This document shows, piece after piece, positions 25,613 through 34,344 of a stretch of DNA of 48,129 nucleotides. A program made the position numbers and the translations under genes. The DNA is taken from positions 1-48,129 of the forward strand of contig CANKOY010000026.1 of NCBI GenBank assembly GCA_947484275.1. Direction: 5' to 3'. The DNA comes from Planctomycetota bacterium (lineage in GTDB: Bacteria; Planctomycetota; UBA1135; GCA-002686595). Every line of letters begins with the position of its first letter. Within the stretch, counting starts at the first letter, position 1. The notes below the pieces were generated by a model that searched no databases, had not been told where the DNA came from, and was given only the letters and a program-made list of their open reading frames with translations.

Positions 25613-28156
25613 TCAAGGAGCGTCGAAGTTCGGACCGACGATCTGTACGCGCACATCGGTGCCTTTGGAGCGGCGACTGTCCGTCCAAACCGCCGCGAAG
25701 CCTCCACCGGCGAGTGGAGCGATGCGCGGAATGACGCGCGTCTCGTTGAGCAACGCTTCGCGCGAGTTCAAGGTGCGCACGGGTCCGAGGGTCGCAGCTA
25801 GATCGCCTGTTCCACCCGCGCGGACGCGGCGCACGTAGCAATGATCGTAGGCGGACAGGTCGTCCTCGAAGGCGACGCAGAGGGATCCGTCGCTGAGGCG
25901 CGCGACCACGGGCCAGTCCTGCTCGTTCATGCGCGAGGAAATCGGGATCAGTGGGCTCGCCAGTGCGCCCTTGCCGTCAAAACAGCGCAGAAACACATCG
26001 CGGTTGTGCATCACGCCACCGGTGAAAGCCATGGCGAAGCCGCCGCCGGCCATGGGCGTCAGCGCCGGATCCCAGTCGTGGCCAAAAATGCTCAGCGGCG
26101 GTTCGATCAGCGCCCCGCGCGGCGAGAGGTCCCTTTCGAGCACCCGGGCGCGCACGGCACGATTTCCAGCGCCGGGCACGGTGATGTCCCAAGCCAGCGC
26201 CAGGGATCCGTCGTCCAGCGCACTGAGCGCAACGTCCTGGCAGAGAGGATGCTCGAAAACCAGAACCGGCTCGCCCATGCCGCGGCCGCCTGCTTGAACA
26301 GCGCGCACGAAAACGCCCCGGTCGCGCCGACCAAAGGCGACTGCGTAACCCCGGTCCAGGGCACAGACGTCGATGTCCGCCTTAAAGCTCGGCGGCGCGT
26401 CCTCGCCCGCGTCGAGTTCCAAGATCGCGGACTGGGCCTTGCCCGCGGCATCGAAGGCCTGGGCGAGCAGGCGGTAACCGCGCTTCTCCATCTGCTTCCA
26501 CGCCAGCAGGAATCCTCCGTCTGCGCCCAAGGCCAGGCTGGGATCCATGGGTTCCCCGGCCAGCGGCGTCACCTCGTCGCCTGCGCCTGAAACCCGCGGC
26601 GTCACCGCGAACTCGTCGCAGAGGAACTTCCCGTCCGCGCCGATCCAGCGCGCCATCAGTTGATTCTCCCCGCTGCGCCCGTCGAGCCATGCGAGCGCCG
26701 CCCGATCCTTGCCGCGCGAGGCGATCCGCCCCTGATTCTGCGGCGCGCTGGATTCATCGCTGTTCCAGCGCCGGGGCGCCGAGGGCGAAGCGTCGACGCT
26801 GACCGTGGAGAACCAGATGTCGCTCAGCCGAGCCGCGCTTCCGGTCCAGGCCACCAGGGACCTGTCGCCAGAAGCCGCGACCCGCAGGTGCTGAGCGCTC
26901 GTGCCGCTCACATCGATCTTCGAGAGCAACTCGGGTCGCGGTTCCGGCACGCGGGGATCCAGACGCAGCAACTCAATGTCGCCGCTGGCGTGCTGAACGC
27001 TGATCGTGAACAGCGCTCCCGCCGCGGCCACGTCGCAGGCTTCGCGCGGGGAAACACCGAGGTCGATCAGCGCCGGCGGAGGAGCCCCAACGGCGCTAGG
27101 GTGCGTCGACGTTGAAACCAATCGATGTCCTGTGGACGTTGCAACAAGGGCCCACCAGCCAGCGGCGGAGCCCGGAGCGGCCACCAGGCGTTCGAGCACA
27201 CCGGCGCTAAGGAAACCGCGCGCTGTCTCCTGGTCGCCGATGCGCGCCCACTCCACGCCGTCGCGCGTGGTCCAGGCGCAAGCGAGGGCCCCGCCTTCAG
27301 CTGGGTTTGCACACAGGCGCATCGGACCCGTGAGCACGCGCTCGGGCGTGGAAAGCACCTGAGCACCCCCGAGCAAATTGCCCTCGGGGTCGAAGCGTTG
27401 GATCCAGAGTGTTCCGTTGTCGCCCCAAGCCACCGCGCCCCAATTCTCTGTCATCGCGATCGCCGGCAGGCGCAGCCCTCCGCCCGCGCGACGGCCCTCA
27501 CTGGCGGCAACTTCGGCAAATGCCGATGGACGACCGCCGGTGGATTCTCCGGCGGGCGGATTTCCCATCGGCCTTCCAGGTCCACGCATGTGACCCTGGG
27601 CGTCGAAAGTGCGCAGGATCAGACTCTGGAGAGAGATGCCTGAGGAGTACCAGACGAAGGCGCCGTTGCCGCGCGCGGACAGCGCGATCGCCGGCTCCAA
27701 CTCGCGGTAAGTCGTGCCCTCGGGGTACAGCGCTCGCTCCGCTTCCAGCGGACGGCCCTCGGGATCGAGTCGCCCGAAGTACAGGCCTGCGTTGCCGTCG
27801 CGCATGTCGCGCCAGACCGCGGCGAATCCGTGCCCGGGGACACCCACCAGGTCGAGGAGCTGATGCGAAGCGCGCCCCTCGCGGTCGGTGTGAACTAAGG
27901 TCTCGGCCAGGACGATGTCTCCCACCTGCGGATGGGCCGTTCCATAGATTCCAGGGTCCTGCGCAAGGGTGTCGGCCTCGGCTTGGGGCGGAGCAGCCTG
28001 GACTTCCTGGGGGAGCAATCGCCCGGTTTTCAAGGAGTCTGCGCTGGGGATCAGCAGCTCGCCGGGGGCAGCGCAGAGGATCAGCAAATGGGTCAGCAGC
28101 ATGGGCTTAGGCGCGCGGGGGACGCGGGGATGGGGAGCTTTCGGTGCTGTGATCAT
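25613..28156 (-). CDS. Large secreted beta-propeller-type protein (paralog 2)
   Basis: An 847-residue paralog of the downstream gene with the same blade pattern (GHGFAAVWRDMRDGNAGLYF, DDGSLALAWDITVPGAGNRAVR, GGGFAMAFTGGVMHNRDVFLRCF, GGGFAAVWTDSRRSKGTDVRV). The ends of the two proteins are alike, so they arose by tandem duplication. The N-terminus has a basic stretch and a hydrophobic core (MLLTHLLILCAAPG), read as a Sec signal; the start could be 28156 or the internal ATG at 28102. Function is unknown. It is divergent from the 45-residue membrane protein at 28286. Confidence 0.8.
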   Translation of the reverse strand: MITAPKAPHPRVPRAPKPMLLTHLLILCAAPGELLIPSADSLKTGRLLPQEVQAAPPQAEADTLAQDPGIYGTAHPQVGDIVLAETLVHTDREGRASHQLLDLVGVPGHGFAAVWRDMRDGNAGLYFGRLDPEGRPLEAERALYPEGTTYRELEPAIALSARGNGAFVWYSSGISLQSLILRTFDAQGHMRGPGRPMGNPPAGESTGGRPSAFAEVAASEGRRAGGGLRLPAIAMTENWGAVAWGDNGTLWIQRFDPEGNLLGGAQVLSTPERVLTGPMRLCANPAEGGALACAWTTRDGVEWARIGDQETARGFLSAGVLERLVAAPGSAAGWWALVATSTGHRLVSTSTHPSAVGAPPPALIDLGVSPREACDVAAAGALFTISVQHASGDIELLRLDPRVPEPRPELLSKIDVSGTSAQHLRVAASGDRSLVAWTGSAARLSDIWFSTVSVDASPSAPRRWNSDESSAPQNQGRIASRGKDRAALAWLDGRSGENQLMARWIGADGKFLCDEFAVTPRVSGAGDEVTPLAGEPMDPSLALGADGGFLLAWKQMEKRGYRLLAQAFDAAGKAQSAILELDAGEDAPPSFKADIDVCALDRGYAVAFGRRDRGVFVRAVQAGGRGMGEPVLVFEHPLCQDVALSALDDGSLALAWDITVPGAGNRAVRARVLERDLSPRGALIEPPLSIFGHDWDPALTPMAGGGFAMAFTGGVMHNRDVFLRCFDGKGALASPLIPISSRMNEQDWPVVARLSDGSLCVAFEDDLSAYDHCYVRRVRAGGTGDLAATLGPVRTLNSREALLNETRVIPRIAPLAGGGFAAVWTDSRRSKGTDVRVQIVGPNFDAP

Positions 28157-28285
28157 GGCCGGAGCGCGAGCGCAGGCAGATCAGGAATCCCGCCCCGAAT
28201 CCCACGCTTCAGATTGGGCGTGGTAAACATAGGTACAGCTCCCCAGCTGCATCGCTCGCGCTCCTGTCCGGCACCTTGATTTCAG

Positions 28286-28423
28286 ATGCAGACGAACGTC
28301 GACCGCGCCTCTTCCGCCCCCACGATTCAAAATGTGCCGCTGCGCGCAGCACCCAGCTCGTTCGTGTCGTTGCTGGTAGTTTTCGTGGTGCTCGTGTTGC
28401 TGGCCATCATCATCTGGACCTAG
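28286..28423 (+). CDS. 45-residue single-pass membrane protein
   Basis: A short frame with ATG at 28286 and TAG at 28421-28423. Residues 1-25 are polar (MQTNVDRASSAPTIQNVPLR) and residues 27-44 form one strongly hydrophobic helix (SLLVVFVVLVLLAIIIW). The helix is the main reason to believe it, since a random GC-rich frame rarely gives so clean a transmembrane segment. No clear ribosome binding site is visible. Its stop codon overlaps the left end of repeat copy C. It is divergent from the propeller protein, with a CAGCT-CCCC-AGCTG inverted repeat at 28236-28249 between them that could be an operator. Confidence 0.55.
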   Translation: MQTNVDRASSAPTIQNVPLRAAPSSFVSLLVVFVVLVLLAIIIWT

Positions 28424-28553
28424 CAGCCCGCCCGAAAAAGTGCCCTGCTTTAGGCGGGCACACTGCGGCGAACTAGTGTCGCGCTCGCAGCGGGTTCCTC
28501 GTCTCGAATTCGCAGGCGCGGCAGCGCCAAGACGACTTGACGAACGGGCTGCT
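28421..28553. mobile_element. Degenerate CTAG-associated inverted-repeat element, copy C
   Basis: A 133-bp stretch with perfect 9-bp ends AGCAGCCCG (28422-28430) and CGGGCTGCT (28545-28553). The left end adds GAAAAAG as in the other copies and CTAG borders it. The interior differs from A and B but also has hairpins (GTGCCC with GGGCAC). Its first bases form the stop codon of the small membrane protein. It lies between that gene and the convergent selenoprotein gene. Confidence 0.6.
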
Positions 28554-28630
28554 TTGGAGCCACCGACCGCTGGGCGCGCGGAGAAAGCGCGCCAGGGATT
28601 CGAAGCGAAGCTCGAAAGCCAGACGCGCGC

Positions 28631-28852
28631 TCACTCGCCAAGTAGGTCTGGGATTTCCCGATAGGCGGGAAAGCGCCTGAGCTTCAGCTTGGAAAACACG
28701 AGGCGGCCTTCCACCTGAACCTCGAAGGCTCCGCCGGAGCCGGGGATCAGGTCAACCTTGGAATCCGGGAACACGCCCGCGAGTTCAGCGGCCAGACCGG
28801 CCGCCTGGGGCGCGTAGTTTCACTGGGTGCAATACTCGATCGAAACTCTCAC
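28631..28852 (-). CDS. SelW/Rdx-family selenoprotein (in-frame TGA read as selenocysteine)
   Basis: A 73-residue protein if TGA at 28822-28820 is selenocysteine. The N-terminus VRVSIEYCTQU carries the CxxU redox motif of the SelW-like (SelT/W/H, Rdx) family, Sec being residue 11. The sequence after the TGA continues the family without a break: NYAPQAAGLAAEL, VDLIPGSGGAFEV and EGRLVFSKLKLRRFP. A strong GGGAG ribosome binding site lies five bases before the GTG start, which fixes the start. A GC-rich hairpin with loop GGUCU follows the UGA by 15 to 32 nt. These proteins are thought to be thiol or selenol redox proteins acting in the cytoplasm. A standard gene caller would miss or truncate it. 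The Sec machinery (selA-D) is not in the window. Confidence 0.85.
28788..28804 (-). promoter_or_regulatory. Probable bacterial SECIS hairpin
   Basis: On the minus strand GCGGCC, loop GGTCT, GGCCGC form a 6-bp GC stem; the loop begins 21 nt after the UGA. The well-studied E. coli fdhF element also has GGUCU in its apical loop, about 18 nt after its UGA, where SelB binds the GU. It lies inside the coding sequence, as bacterial SECIS elements do. The lower stem and bulged U are not clear by eye. Confidence 0.7.
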
Positions 28853-29211
28853 GTGATCTCCCGGTTACGGCCTCGTGACCTGGGGTCGTCCGCCCGCGAG
28901 TGTGCGGCGAGAGCCCCAAAGGTCCTGGGGCGTGATCATGGGGGTCGCACGCTCCAGCCTCAAGCTCCCCGCGGCCTCGCGACAGTTCTGTCATGGCGAG
29001 TGCACGCGCTGAAGTAGGCCTGAAAACCCCATTCCTATGGCCGGGTCGCCCCGGCCTCAGGCTCGGTGAGTAAGCTAGAAGATACGCGACGGCGGTAGCC
29101 GCTGACCCCGATCGGGCTACTGGCTCGCGTTGTTCGTTCATCAGCTGGCCGTCCCGGCCTGTCCCACCCTCGTCTCTCTCGCGCCTCACAGCTCCACAAC
29201 ATCAACACACC
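28853..29211. other. Divergent intergenic region between the selenoprotein and the metalloprotease
   Basis: 359 bp between two divergent starts, so it should hold both promoters. A perfect 7-bp hairpin GGCCGGG-TCGC-CCCGGCC lies at 29039-29056. I looked for known riboswitch patterns and found none. A minus-strand open frame covering much of it has no ribosome binding site and no family features. Confidence 0.5.
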
Positions 29212-32200
29212 ATGAAGAACCGCTCCCTCACCGGGCTCGCTGCCCTGCTGGCGCTCACTGCTTTCGGGCATGCGCAATCCTCAGGTGACCTCGCGCCGAA
29301 GGGCCTGGACGTCGTCCAGAGCCACCTCGAAAGCTGGCGCGCCGCACACGGGTCCAGCTGGCAGATGAAGTTCGACGACTCCACGGGATTTGCGCGCTTC
29401 ATCTACAGCGGAAGCGCCGCCCCGGTGTTCACTCCACGTCAAGACGCGGACTTCCTGGTTCTCGCCCGTGAGGCGGCCAAAGCCACCGTCTCCATGCACG
29501 GCATCGAAGTCTCGACCCTGGTCGATGACTCGGTCATGTTCCTGCCCCTGAGCAACGCGGGCTCGAACGACAAGATGACCGTCCAGTTCCGTCAGCTGGT
29601 CAACGGCGTCCCGGTCGAGCGCGGGTTCTTCAACGTGCTCTTCGACATGGGCGGTCGCGTGCTCTCGTTGGACACGACTGGAATTCCGGCCATCGGCAAC
29701 ATGCTGACCAGCGCCGCGATCTCCAGCGAGCGCGCCAGCCAGATCGCCCTCGAGTACTTCTACGGGGACGTCAGCGCGGTGGCGACTGATGTGGACCTTC
29801 CGGAGCTGGTCATCCTCCACGACAAGAGTGGCGAGGTTGCACGCGCCGTTCTGTGCTGGAAGGCCACGGCGCAACTGCTCGACGGCAACAGCGACGCCGC
29901 AGGATTCACTTACTTCATCGACGCCAACAATGGGCGGTTGGTCCAGCGCGACAACGCGATCCACCACTTCGACGTCGGCGGCACGGTGAGTTCCCTGGCG
30001 ACCCCGGGCACGCTCCCGGACACCGCCACGAATCCGGCCGTGGCAATCGTCATGCCGAACATGACCATCACGAGCCCCCAGGGCAACACGACCAGCGACG
30101 CGGCTGGCAATTTCAACATCGTCGGCGCCACGGCTCCGCTCACTGTGACCTTCAAGTACGTAGGCCCCTGGGCCAACGTCACGATCGGCAGTGGCGGCGC
30201 GGCAGGAACTTCGACCGCACTCAACCTGACCCTGGCCAGTGGAAATGCCCCGCTCATGAACTCGCCCGCGGTTGCAGGCGTCACGGCCGAAGCGAATGCG
30301 TTCAACTGGACGTCAAAGCTGCGCAACTGGACGAAATCGATCAACCCGGCCGACACGATCAACGACTTCCAAGCACTGATCCACACGGCGGTTTCAGGCA
30401 CGTGCAATGCGTTCTTCAACGGCACGTCCACGAACTACTACAACGCTGGCGGCGGCTGTGTGAACACGGCCTTCGCCGATGTCGTCGTCCATGAGACCGG
30501 GCACTGGCTGAACGTCCGCTACGGCAGCGGCAACGGCAGCGACGGTTTCGGCGAAGGCAATGCCGACAACTTCGGAACCTACATCACCGACCAACCGATC
30601 ATCGGCGCGGGGTTCCAGGGTCCCGGCACGAATATCCGCGATGCCACGAACCTGCGCCAGTTCTGCGGCGACGCCAACCCGGGTTGCCACGGCGGCGTCC
30701 ACGCCAACGGCGAGGTGCTGATGGGCGCCTGCTGGAAGGTGCGCGTCAATCTCAAGAACTCGCTCGGAGCGGGCGCAGGCTCGGTCGCGGCCAACACGAT
30801 TTTCAACTCGTGGATGAACGCCTACAACGACGGCCAGATCAACACGATCGTCGAGACGCACTGGCTGACGCTGGACGACACCGACGGGAACATCTTCAAC
30901 GGCACGCCGAACTTCAATGCGATTGAAGGCGGCTTCCGCACCCAGGGCTTCCCGCCCATCAACTTGACGGGCGCGAGCTTCGCGAATGTGACCGATCTGC
31001 CGGACACGACCAATACGTTCGGGCCGTACACGGTCACCGCACTGGTGACGCCCGTGATCAATCCGCCGATCACGGTGGTGGAATTGAAGTACCGCGTCAA
31101 CGGCGGTGCCTTCATCACCGTTCCGATGGGTCTGGTGTCGGGCACGCAGTTCAGCGGCAACATTCCTGGCCTGCCCTGCCCGAGCACGGTCGAGTACTAC
31201 CTCTCGGCCACCAACAGTGCCTCGCAAACTTCGGTGCACCCGCCGACGGCGCCGGCTTCGGGGTTGCTGAGCTTCCTGGTGGGCACGACCGCGAACCCCT
31301 TCTCCGACAACTTCCAGACCGATCAGGGCTGGGTCGCGACGTTTGCAGGGGCCACCTCGGGCAACTGGCAACGCGGCGTTCCGGTCAATGATCCGGCCTG
31401 GACCTACGATCCGGCGAGCGACGGTGACGGCTCGGGGCAGTGCTTCCTGACTCAGAACGCCCTGGGCAATACAGACGTGGACGGCGGCTCAGTCACCCTG
31501 ACGTCGCCGAACATGGACATGTCGTCGTCGTCGTTCACGCTCAGCTACAGGTACTACCTGTATCTGACGAACACCACCGGCGCCGTTGACCGCCTCCTGG
31601 TCGAGGCCAACAACAACGGCGGTGTGGGAGCGTGGACGCAAATCGCGCTGCACACGGCTAACAACTCCCTGGTCTGGACGCCGGTGAGCCTGACGCGGGC
31701 GCAGTTGGTGTCGTCGGGCTTCGCGCCCTCGGCCAACTCCAAAATCCGCTTCACGGCCAACGACTCCGACCCGGCGAGCATCGTCGAGTCCGGCGTGGAC
31801 GGCGTGAGCGTCAGTTCGATCGATTGCGGCCCGCCCTGCGCGGCGCCTGTCGTGTACTGCACGGCGAAGCTGAACTCCCTGGGCTGCCTGCCGACGATTG
31901 GCTCCACAGGTCAGGCCAGCGCGACTGCTCCCAGCGGTTTCTTTGTCTTCGCCGACGCGGTGCGCAACCAGAAGCCGGGTCTGTGCCTCTACACGATCTC
32001 AGGTCGTGCGGCGGCGCCTTTCCAGGGCGGCCTCCTCTGCCTGGCCGCGCCGGTCAAGCGTTCGATCCCGCTCACCTCGGGTGGAACGGCGTTGCCGGCC
32101 AACGACTGCACCGGCACCTACTTCCTCGACATGAACAGCTTCGCGCGCGGCAGCCTCGGCGGAACGCCGCTCGCGGAACTGTCCGTCAGCGGAACGGTGG

Positions 32201-32292
32201 TTCAGTCGCAGATGTGGGGCCGCGACCAGGGCTTCCCTGCGCCGAACAACTCGACGCTGTCCGACGGCTTGGAATACACGGTTTGCCCGTGA
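29212..32292 (+). CDS. Secreted zinc metalloprotease (HExxH, gluzincin type) with C-terminal planctomycete-type domain
   Basis: A 1026-residue secreted peptidase. It begins with a Sec signal ([21 protein letters not shown]), then a propeptide of the FTP/PepSY kind (about 50-250, with [17 protein letters not shown]). The catalytic domain has HETGH (His427, Glu428, His431) and GEGNAD, where Glu448 is the likely third zinc ligand. Two Ig- or CUB-like sandwich regions follow (about 580-880). The last 140 residues start [11 protein letters not shown] and end GLEYTVCP, a domain I recall at the C-terminus of many large secreted proteins of deep-branching planctomycetes; it may serve in anchoring or sorting (inference). 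It has its own promoter region and a good terminator downstream. Confidence 0.9.
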   Translation: MKNRSLTGLAALLALTAFGHAQSSGDLAPKGLDVVQSHLESWRAAHGSSWQMKFDDSTGFARFIYSGSAAPVFTPRQDADFLVLAREAAKATVSMHGIEVSTLVDDSVMFLPLSNAGSNDKMTVQFRQLVNGVPVERGFFNVLFDMGGRVLSLDTTGIPAIGNMLTSAAISSERASQIALEYFYGDVSAVATDVDLPELVILHDKSGEVARAVLCWKATAQLLDGNSDAAGFTYFIDANNGRLVQRDNAIHHFDVGGTVSSLATPGTLPDTATNPAVAIVMPNMTITSPQGNTTSDAAGNFNIVGATAPLTVTFKYVGPWANVTIGSGGAAGTSTALNLTLASGNAPLMNSPAVAGVTAEANAFNWTSKLRNWTKSINPADTINDFQALIHTAVSGTCNAFFNGTSTNYYNAGGGCVNTAFADVVVHETGHWLNVRYGSGNGSDGFGEGNADNFGTYITDQPIIGAGFQGPGTNIRDATNLRQFCGDANPGCHGGVHANGEVLMGACWKVRVNLKNSLGAGAGSVAANTIFNSWMNAYNDGQINTIVETHWLTLDDTDGNIFNGTPNFNAIEGGFRTQGFPPINLTGASFANVTDLPDTTNTFGPYTVTALVTPVINPPITVVELKYRVNGGAFITVPMGLVSGTQFSGNIPGLPCPSTVEYYLSATNSASQTSVHPPTAPASGLLSFLVGTTANPFSDNFQTDQGWVATFAGATSGNWQRGVPVNDPAWTYDPASDGDGSGQCFLTQNALGNTDVDGGSVTLTSPNMDMSSSSFTLSYRYYLYLTNTTGAVDRLLVEANNNGGVGAWTQIALHTANNSLVWTPVSLTRAQLVSSGFAPSANSKIRFTANDSDPASIVESGVDGVSVSSIDCGPPCAAPVVYCTAKLNSLGCLPTIGSTGQASATAPSGFFVFADAVRNQKPGLCLYTISGRAAAPFQGGLLCLAAPVKRSIPLTSGGTALPANDCTGTYFLDMNSFARGSLGGTPLAELSVSGTVVQSQMWGRDQGFPAPNNSTLSDGLEYTVCP

Positions 32293-32299
32293 TGATCCC

Positions 32300-32328
32300 G
32301 CGGCTGTCAGCCCTGGGCTGACGGCCGC
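32300..32328 (+). terminator. First hairpin after the metalloprotease gene
   Basis: GCGGC-T-GTCAGCC pairs with GGCTGAC-G-GCCGC (one G-T wobble, 3-nt loop), starting 8 nt after the stop codon. It has no T-run, so it may protect the 3' end while the hairpin at 32345 ends transcription. Confidence 0.6.
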
Positions 32329-32344
32329 AGTCGGTACGTTTCAT

Positions 32345-32386
32345 GAGGCCGGCTGCCCACGCGGGTAGCCGGCCTCGATTGTTTTT
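32345..32386 (+). terminator. Rho-independent terminator of the metalloprotease gene
   Basis: A 14-bp stem (GAGGCCGGCTGCCC with GGGTAGCCGGCCTC, one wobble) with a 4-nt loop, followed by GATTGTTTTT. This is the most canonical intrinsic terminator in the window. Confidence 0.85.
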
Positions 32387-32450
32387 GGCATCTGCCCACT
32401 GCGCGCCCATGGCGTGCGCGCCGAATTCGAGCCGCTACACTCGCACGCCG

Positions 32451-34226
32451 ATGGACGCTGGATCGAAACGCCGGCTGTGGCTCGCTGTGTTCGCGATTTT
32501 CATGGTCGCCGCGGTGGTGCGCTTCTCGTTCTGGACCGAACTGCGCGGGACAGCGCTCGATCGCTGGCAGCGTTTCGACCAAAGCGACATGGCGACCTAC
32601 GTGGAGCAGGCGCGCCGCATCGCCGAGGGCGATTCATTCCAGGCAGAGCCCTACCATCCCTATCACAGTTGGCAAAGCGGTGCCCCGGCAGCGAAGTGGC
32701 TCGAATGGTATGGCCCCCATCGCTTCCACCAGGCGCCGGCCTACTCGTACTTGCTCGCCTGGCTGGGACCGTTCGCGGGCGAGGACTTCGCTCTGGTCAA
32801 AGCGCTGCAACTGCTGCTCGGCGCTGGCTCCAGTGCACTGGTGTTCCTGATCACGCGCCACCTGTGGGGTTTCGCGGCCGGAGTGTGCGCGGGGTTCTTG
32901 TCGGCGATCTATGGACCCCTGCTGTTCCTGGAGGCGCAACTCCTGCGCGAAGGACCAGCGGTCTTCATCATTCTCGCGCTGTTGTATTTTCTGCTGCGCC
33001 AGCTCGAGCACGGGCCGCGAACTGCGCGCCAACGGATGCTCTCCAGCGCGCTCCTGGGCCTGGGGGCAGGCGCGTTCGCCATGTTCCACGAGATGGCGAG
33101 CGTGGTCGCGCTCGTTCTCGGGATCGTTCTGGTCCTGGGCCACGGCCGCGCCGGTGCACGCGCGGCTGCCCTTGCCCTGGGAATGTGTGCCGCGGGCTGG
33201 CTGATCGGTTTCTCGCCGCTGCTTGCGCGAAATCTTGCCGTGGGCGCTCCGCCGTTTTCAGTGTCGTGCCGCGGCGTCACCAACTTCGTGGAGTCGAACG
33301 TGGCCGACGCGCCCGACGGCGGCGCGACGTTCGCTGCACCGAGCGCCGGCGCCCTGCGCATTCTGGAGGATTCGAAAGGCAATGGGTGGGCCGCGTTCCG
33401 AGGTGTGTGGAACTCCCACGGCGGCGACCTCGGCTTGGCCCTCGCGAACCTCAAGCAGAAGTGGCTTGCGAACTGGCTCTCGCGCGAAGTCCCGGACAAC
33501 ACGTCGTTCGATTTTTTCCGTGAGCACGCCGCGACCCTGCGCTTTGCGCCGACGTTCGCGGTCCTCTTTCCCCTTGGCTTCGCAGGGATGTGCATGGTCT
33601 TGTTCCACGGACTGACCCGACGCAGGCCGGCCGCGGAACTTTCGAAGCGCGAGCTGAAGCAGCAGCGCCGTCAGAATTCGACTGGTGTCGCAGCAACGCT
33701 GCCCGAGGACATCGCGGCGCGTCCCGTGGCAAGCCACCTCGCGTTGCTCCTGCTGTTCCTCGCCCTGTGCGGCGCCCTGTCCCTGGTGCACACGGTGGCG
33801 CGGTTTCGCATGTACTTGGTTCCGGTCGCCCTGATCTATGCAGGCATCGCCATGGCGTGCCTTTGGGAGTCCATGCGCGCAAGACAGTTCGGAAAAAGCC
33901 TCGCGATCGCAGCCGCGGTCATTGCTGGGGCGCTGCTCCAGGGCGCGATTTCGAGTGCGGCCTTCCCCGACGGGTTGCGCCAGGTCGACTATGCGGTGGC
34001 GTGCAAGTTGTCGATCGAGGCCGGAGAGGTCGAGCGAGTTCGGGGCTTCGCCGACGCGGCGCGAAAAAAATTCCCGGGAGACGGGACCGTGCAGGCCCTC
34101 GCTGGTTACGAGTTCGAACTCAAGGGGTCCCACGAGCTGGCGCGGGAGTTCTATCGCAGCGCACAGACCCTTGATCCAAACTCGGCCATGGCCCGCGACG
34201 GTCTGCGTCGTTTGCAGGGGCGCTGA
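32451..34226 (+). CDS. Membrane glycosyltransferase-like protein (GT39/ArnT-like) with C-terminal TPR
   Basis: A 591-residue polytopic membrane protein. After one N-terminal helix (LWLAVFAIFMVAAVVRFSFW) comes a loop with DQSDMATYVEQARRIAEGD, placed like the acidic catalytic loop of dolichyl-phosphate-mannose/ArnT-type transferases, then HQAPAYSYLLAWLGPFAG, a familiar GT39-type pattern, then about ten further helices. The last 70 residues are soluble and TPR-like (ELAREFYRSAQTLDPNSAMARDGL). Such enzymes move a sugar from a lipid carrier to proteins or lipids at the outer face of the cytoplasmic membrane. ATG 32451 is chosen since the upstream 36 residues of the longer frame overlap the terminator. 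A GT2 gene follows. Confidence 0.85.
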   Translation: MDAGSKRRLWLAVFAIFMVAAVVRFSFWTELRGTALDRWQRFDQSDMATYVEQARRIAEGDSFQAEPYHPYHSWQSGAPAAKWLEWYGPHRFHQAPAYSYLLAWLGPFAGEDFALVKALQLLLGAGSSALVFLITRHLWGFAAGVCAGFLSAIYGPLLFLEAQLLREGPAVFIILALLYFLLRQLEHGPRTARQRMLSSALLGLGAGAFAMFHEMASVVALVLGIVLVLGHGRAGARAAALALGMCAAGWLIGFSPLLARNLAVGAPPFSVSCRGVTNFVESNVADAPDGGATFAAPSAGALRILEDSKGNGWAAFRGVWNSHGGDLGLALANLKQKWLANWLSREVPDNTSFDFFREHAATLRFAPTFAVLFPLGFAGMCMVLFHGLTRRRPAAELSKRELKQQRRQNSTGVAATLPEDIAARPVASHLALLLLFLALCGALSLVHTVARFRMYLVPVALIYAGIAMACLWESMRARQFGKSLAIAAAVIAGALLQGAISSAAFPDGLRQVDYAVACKLSIEAGEVERVRGFADAARKKFPGDGTVQALAGYEFELKGSHELAREFYRSAQTLDPNSAMARDGLRRLQGR

Positions 34227-34344
34227 GAGCGCTTCTGTACGGACGACTCGGGGCCCCCGGTGGACATTCGAGCGGTAGGCTTTCAAGTGCGAACTGGGAC
34301 CCTTGGGCCGAGGTTCGGTCTGCCCTCTTGATAGGATCCCAACA

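Noticed and set aside
28276..28476. 66-residue plus-strand frame overlapping the small membrane protein
   Set aside because: The alternative frame from 28286 encodes a clean transmembrane helix; this one is His/Arg-rich and runs on into repeat copy C.
28631..28852. Reading the SelW-like locus as a pseudogene with a nonsense mutation
   Set aside because: The TGA is exactly at the CxxU position, the rest of the frame is intact, and a SECIS-like hairpin follows; a random stop is much less likely, though it cannot be excluded without the sel genes.
28785..29189. 134-residue minus-strand open frame overlapping the start of the selenoprotein
   Set aside because: It is in another frame, low in recognisable features, and lacks a ribosome binding site; the SelW frame has family motifs and GGGAG.
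28853..29211. Possible riboswitch upstream of the metalloprotease
   Set aside because: Apart from a 7-bp hairpin I find no conserved core of the c-di-GMP, TPP, cobalamin or other common classes.
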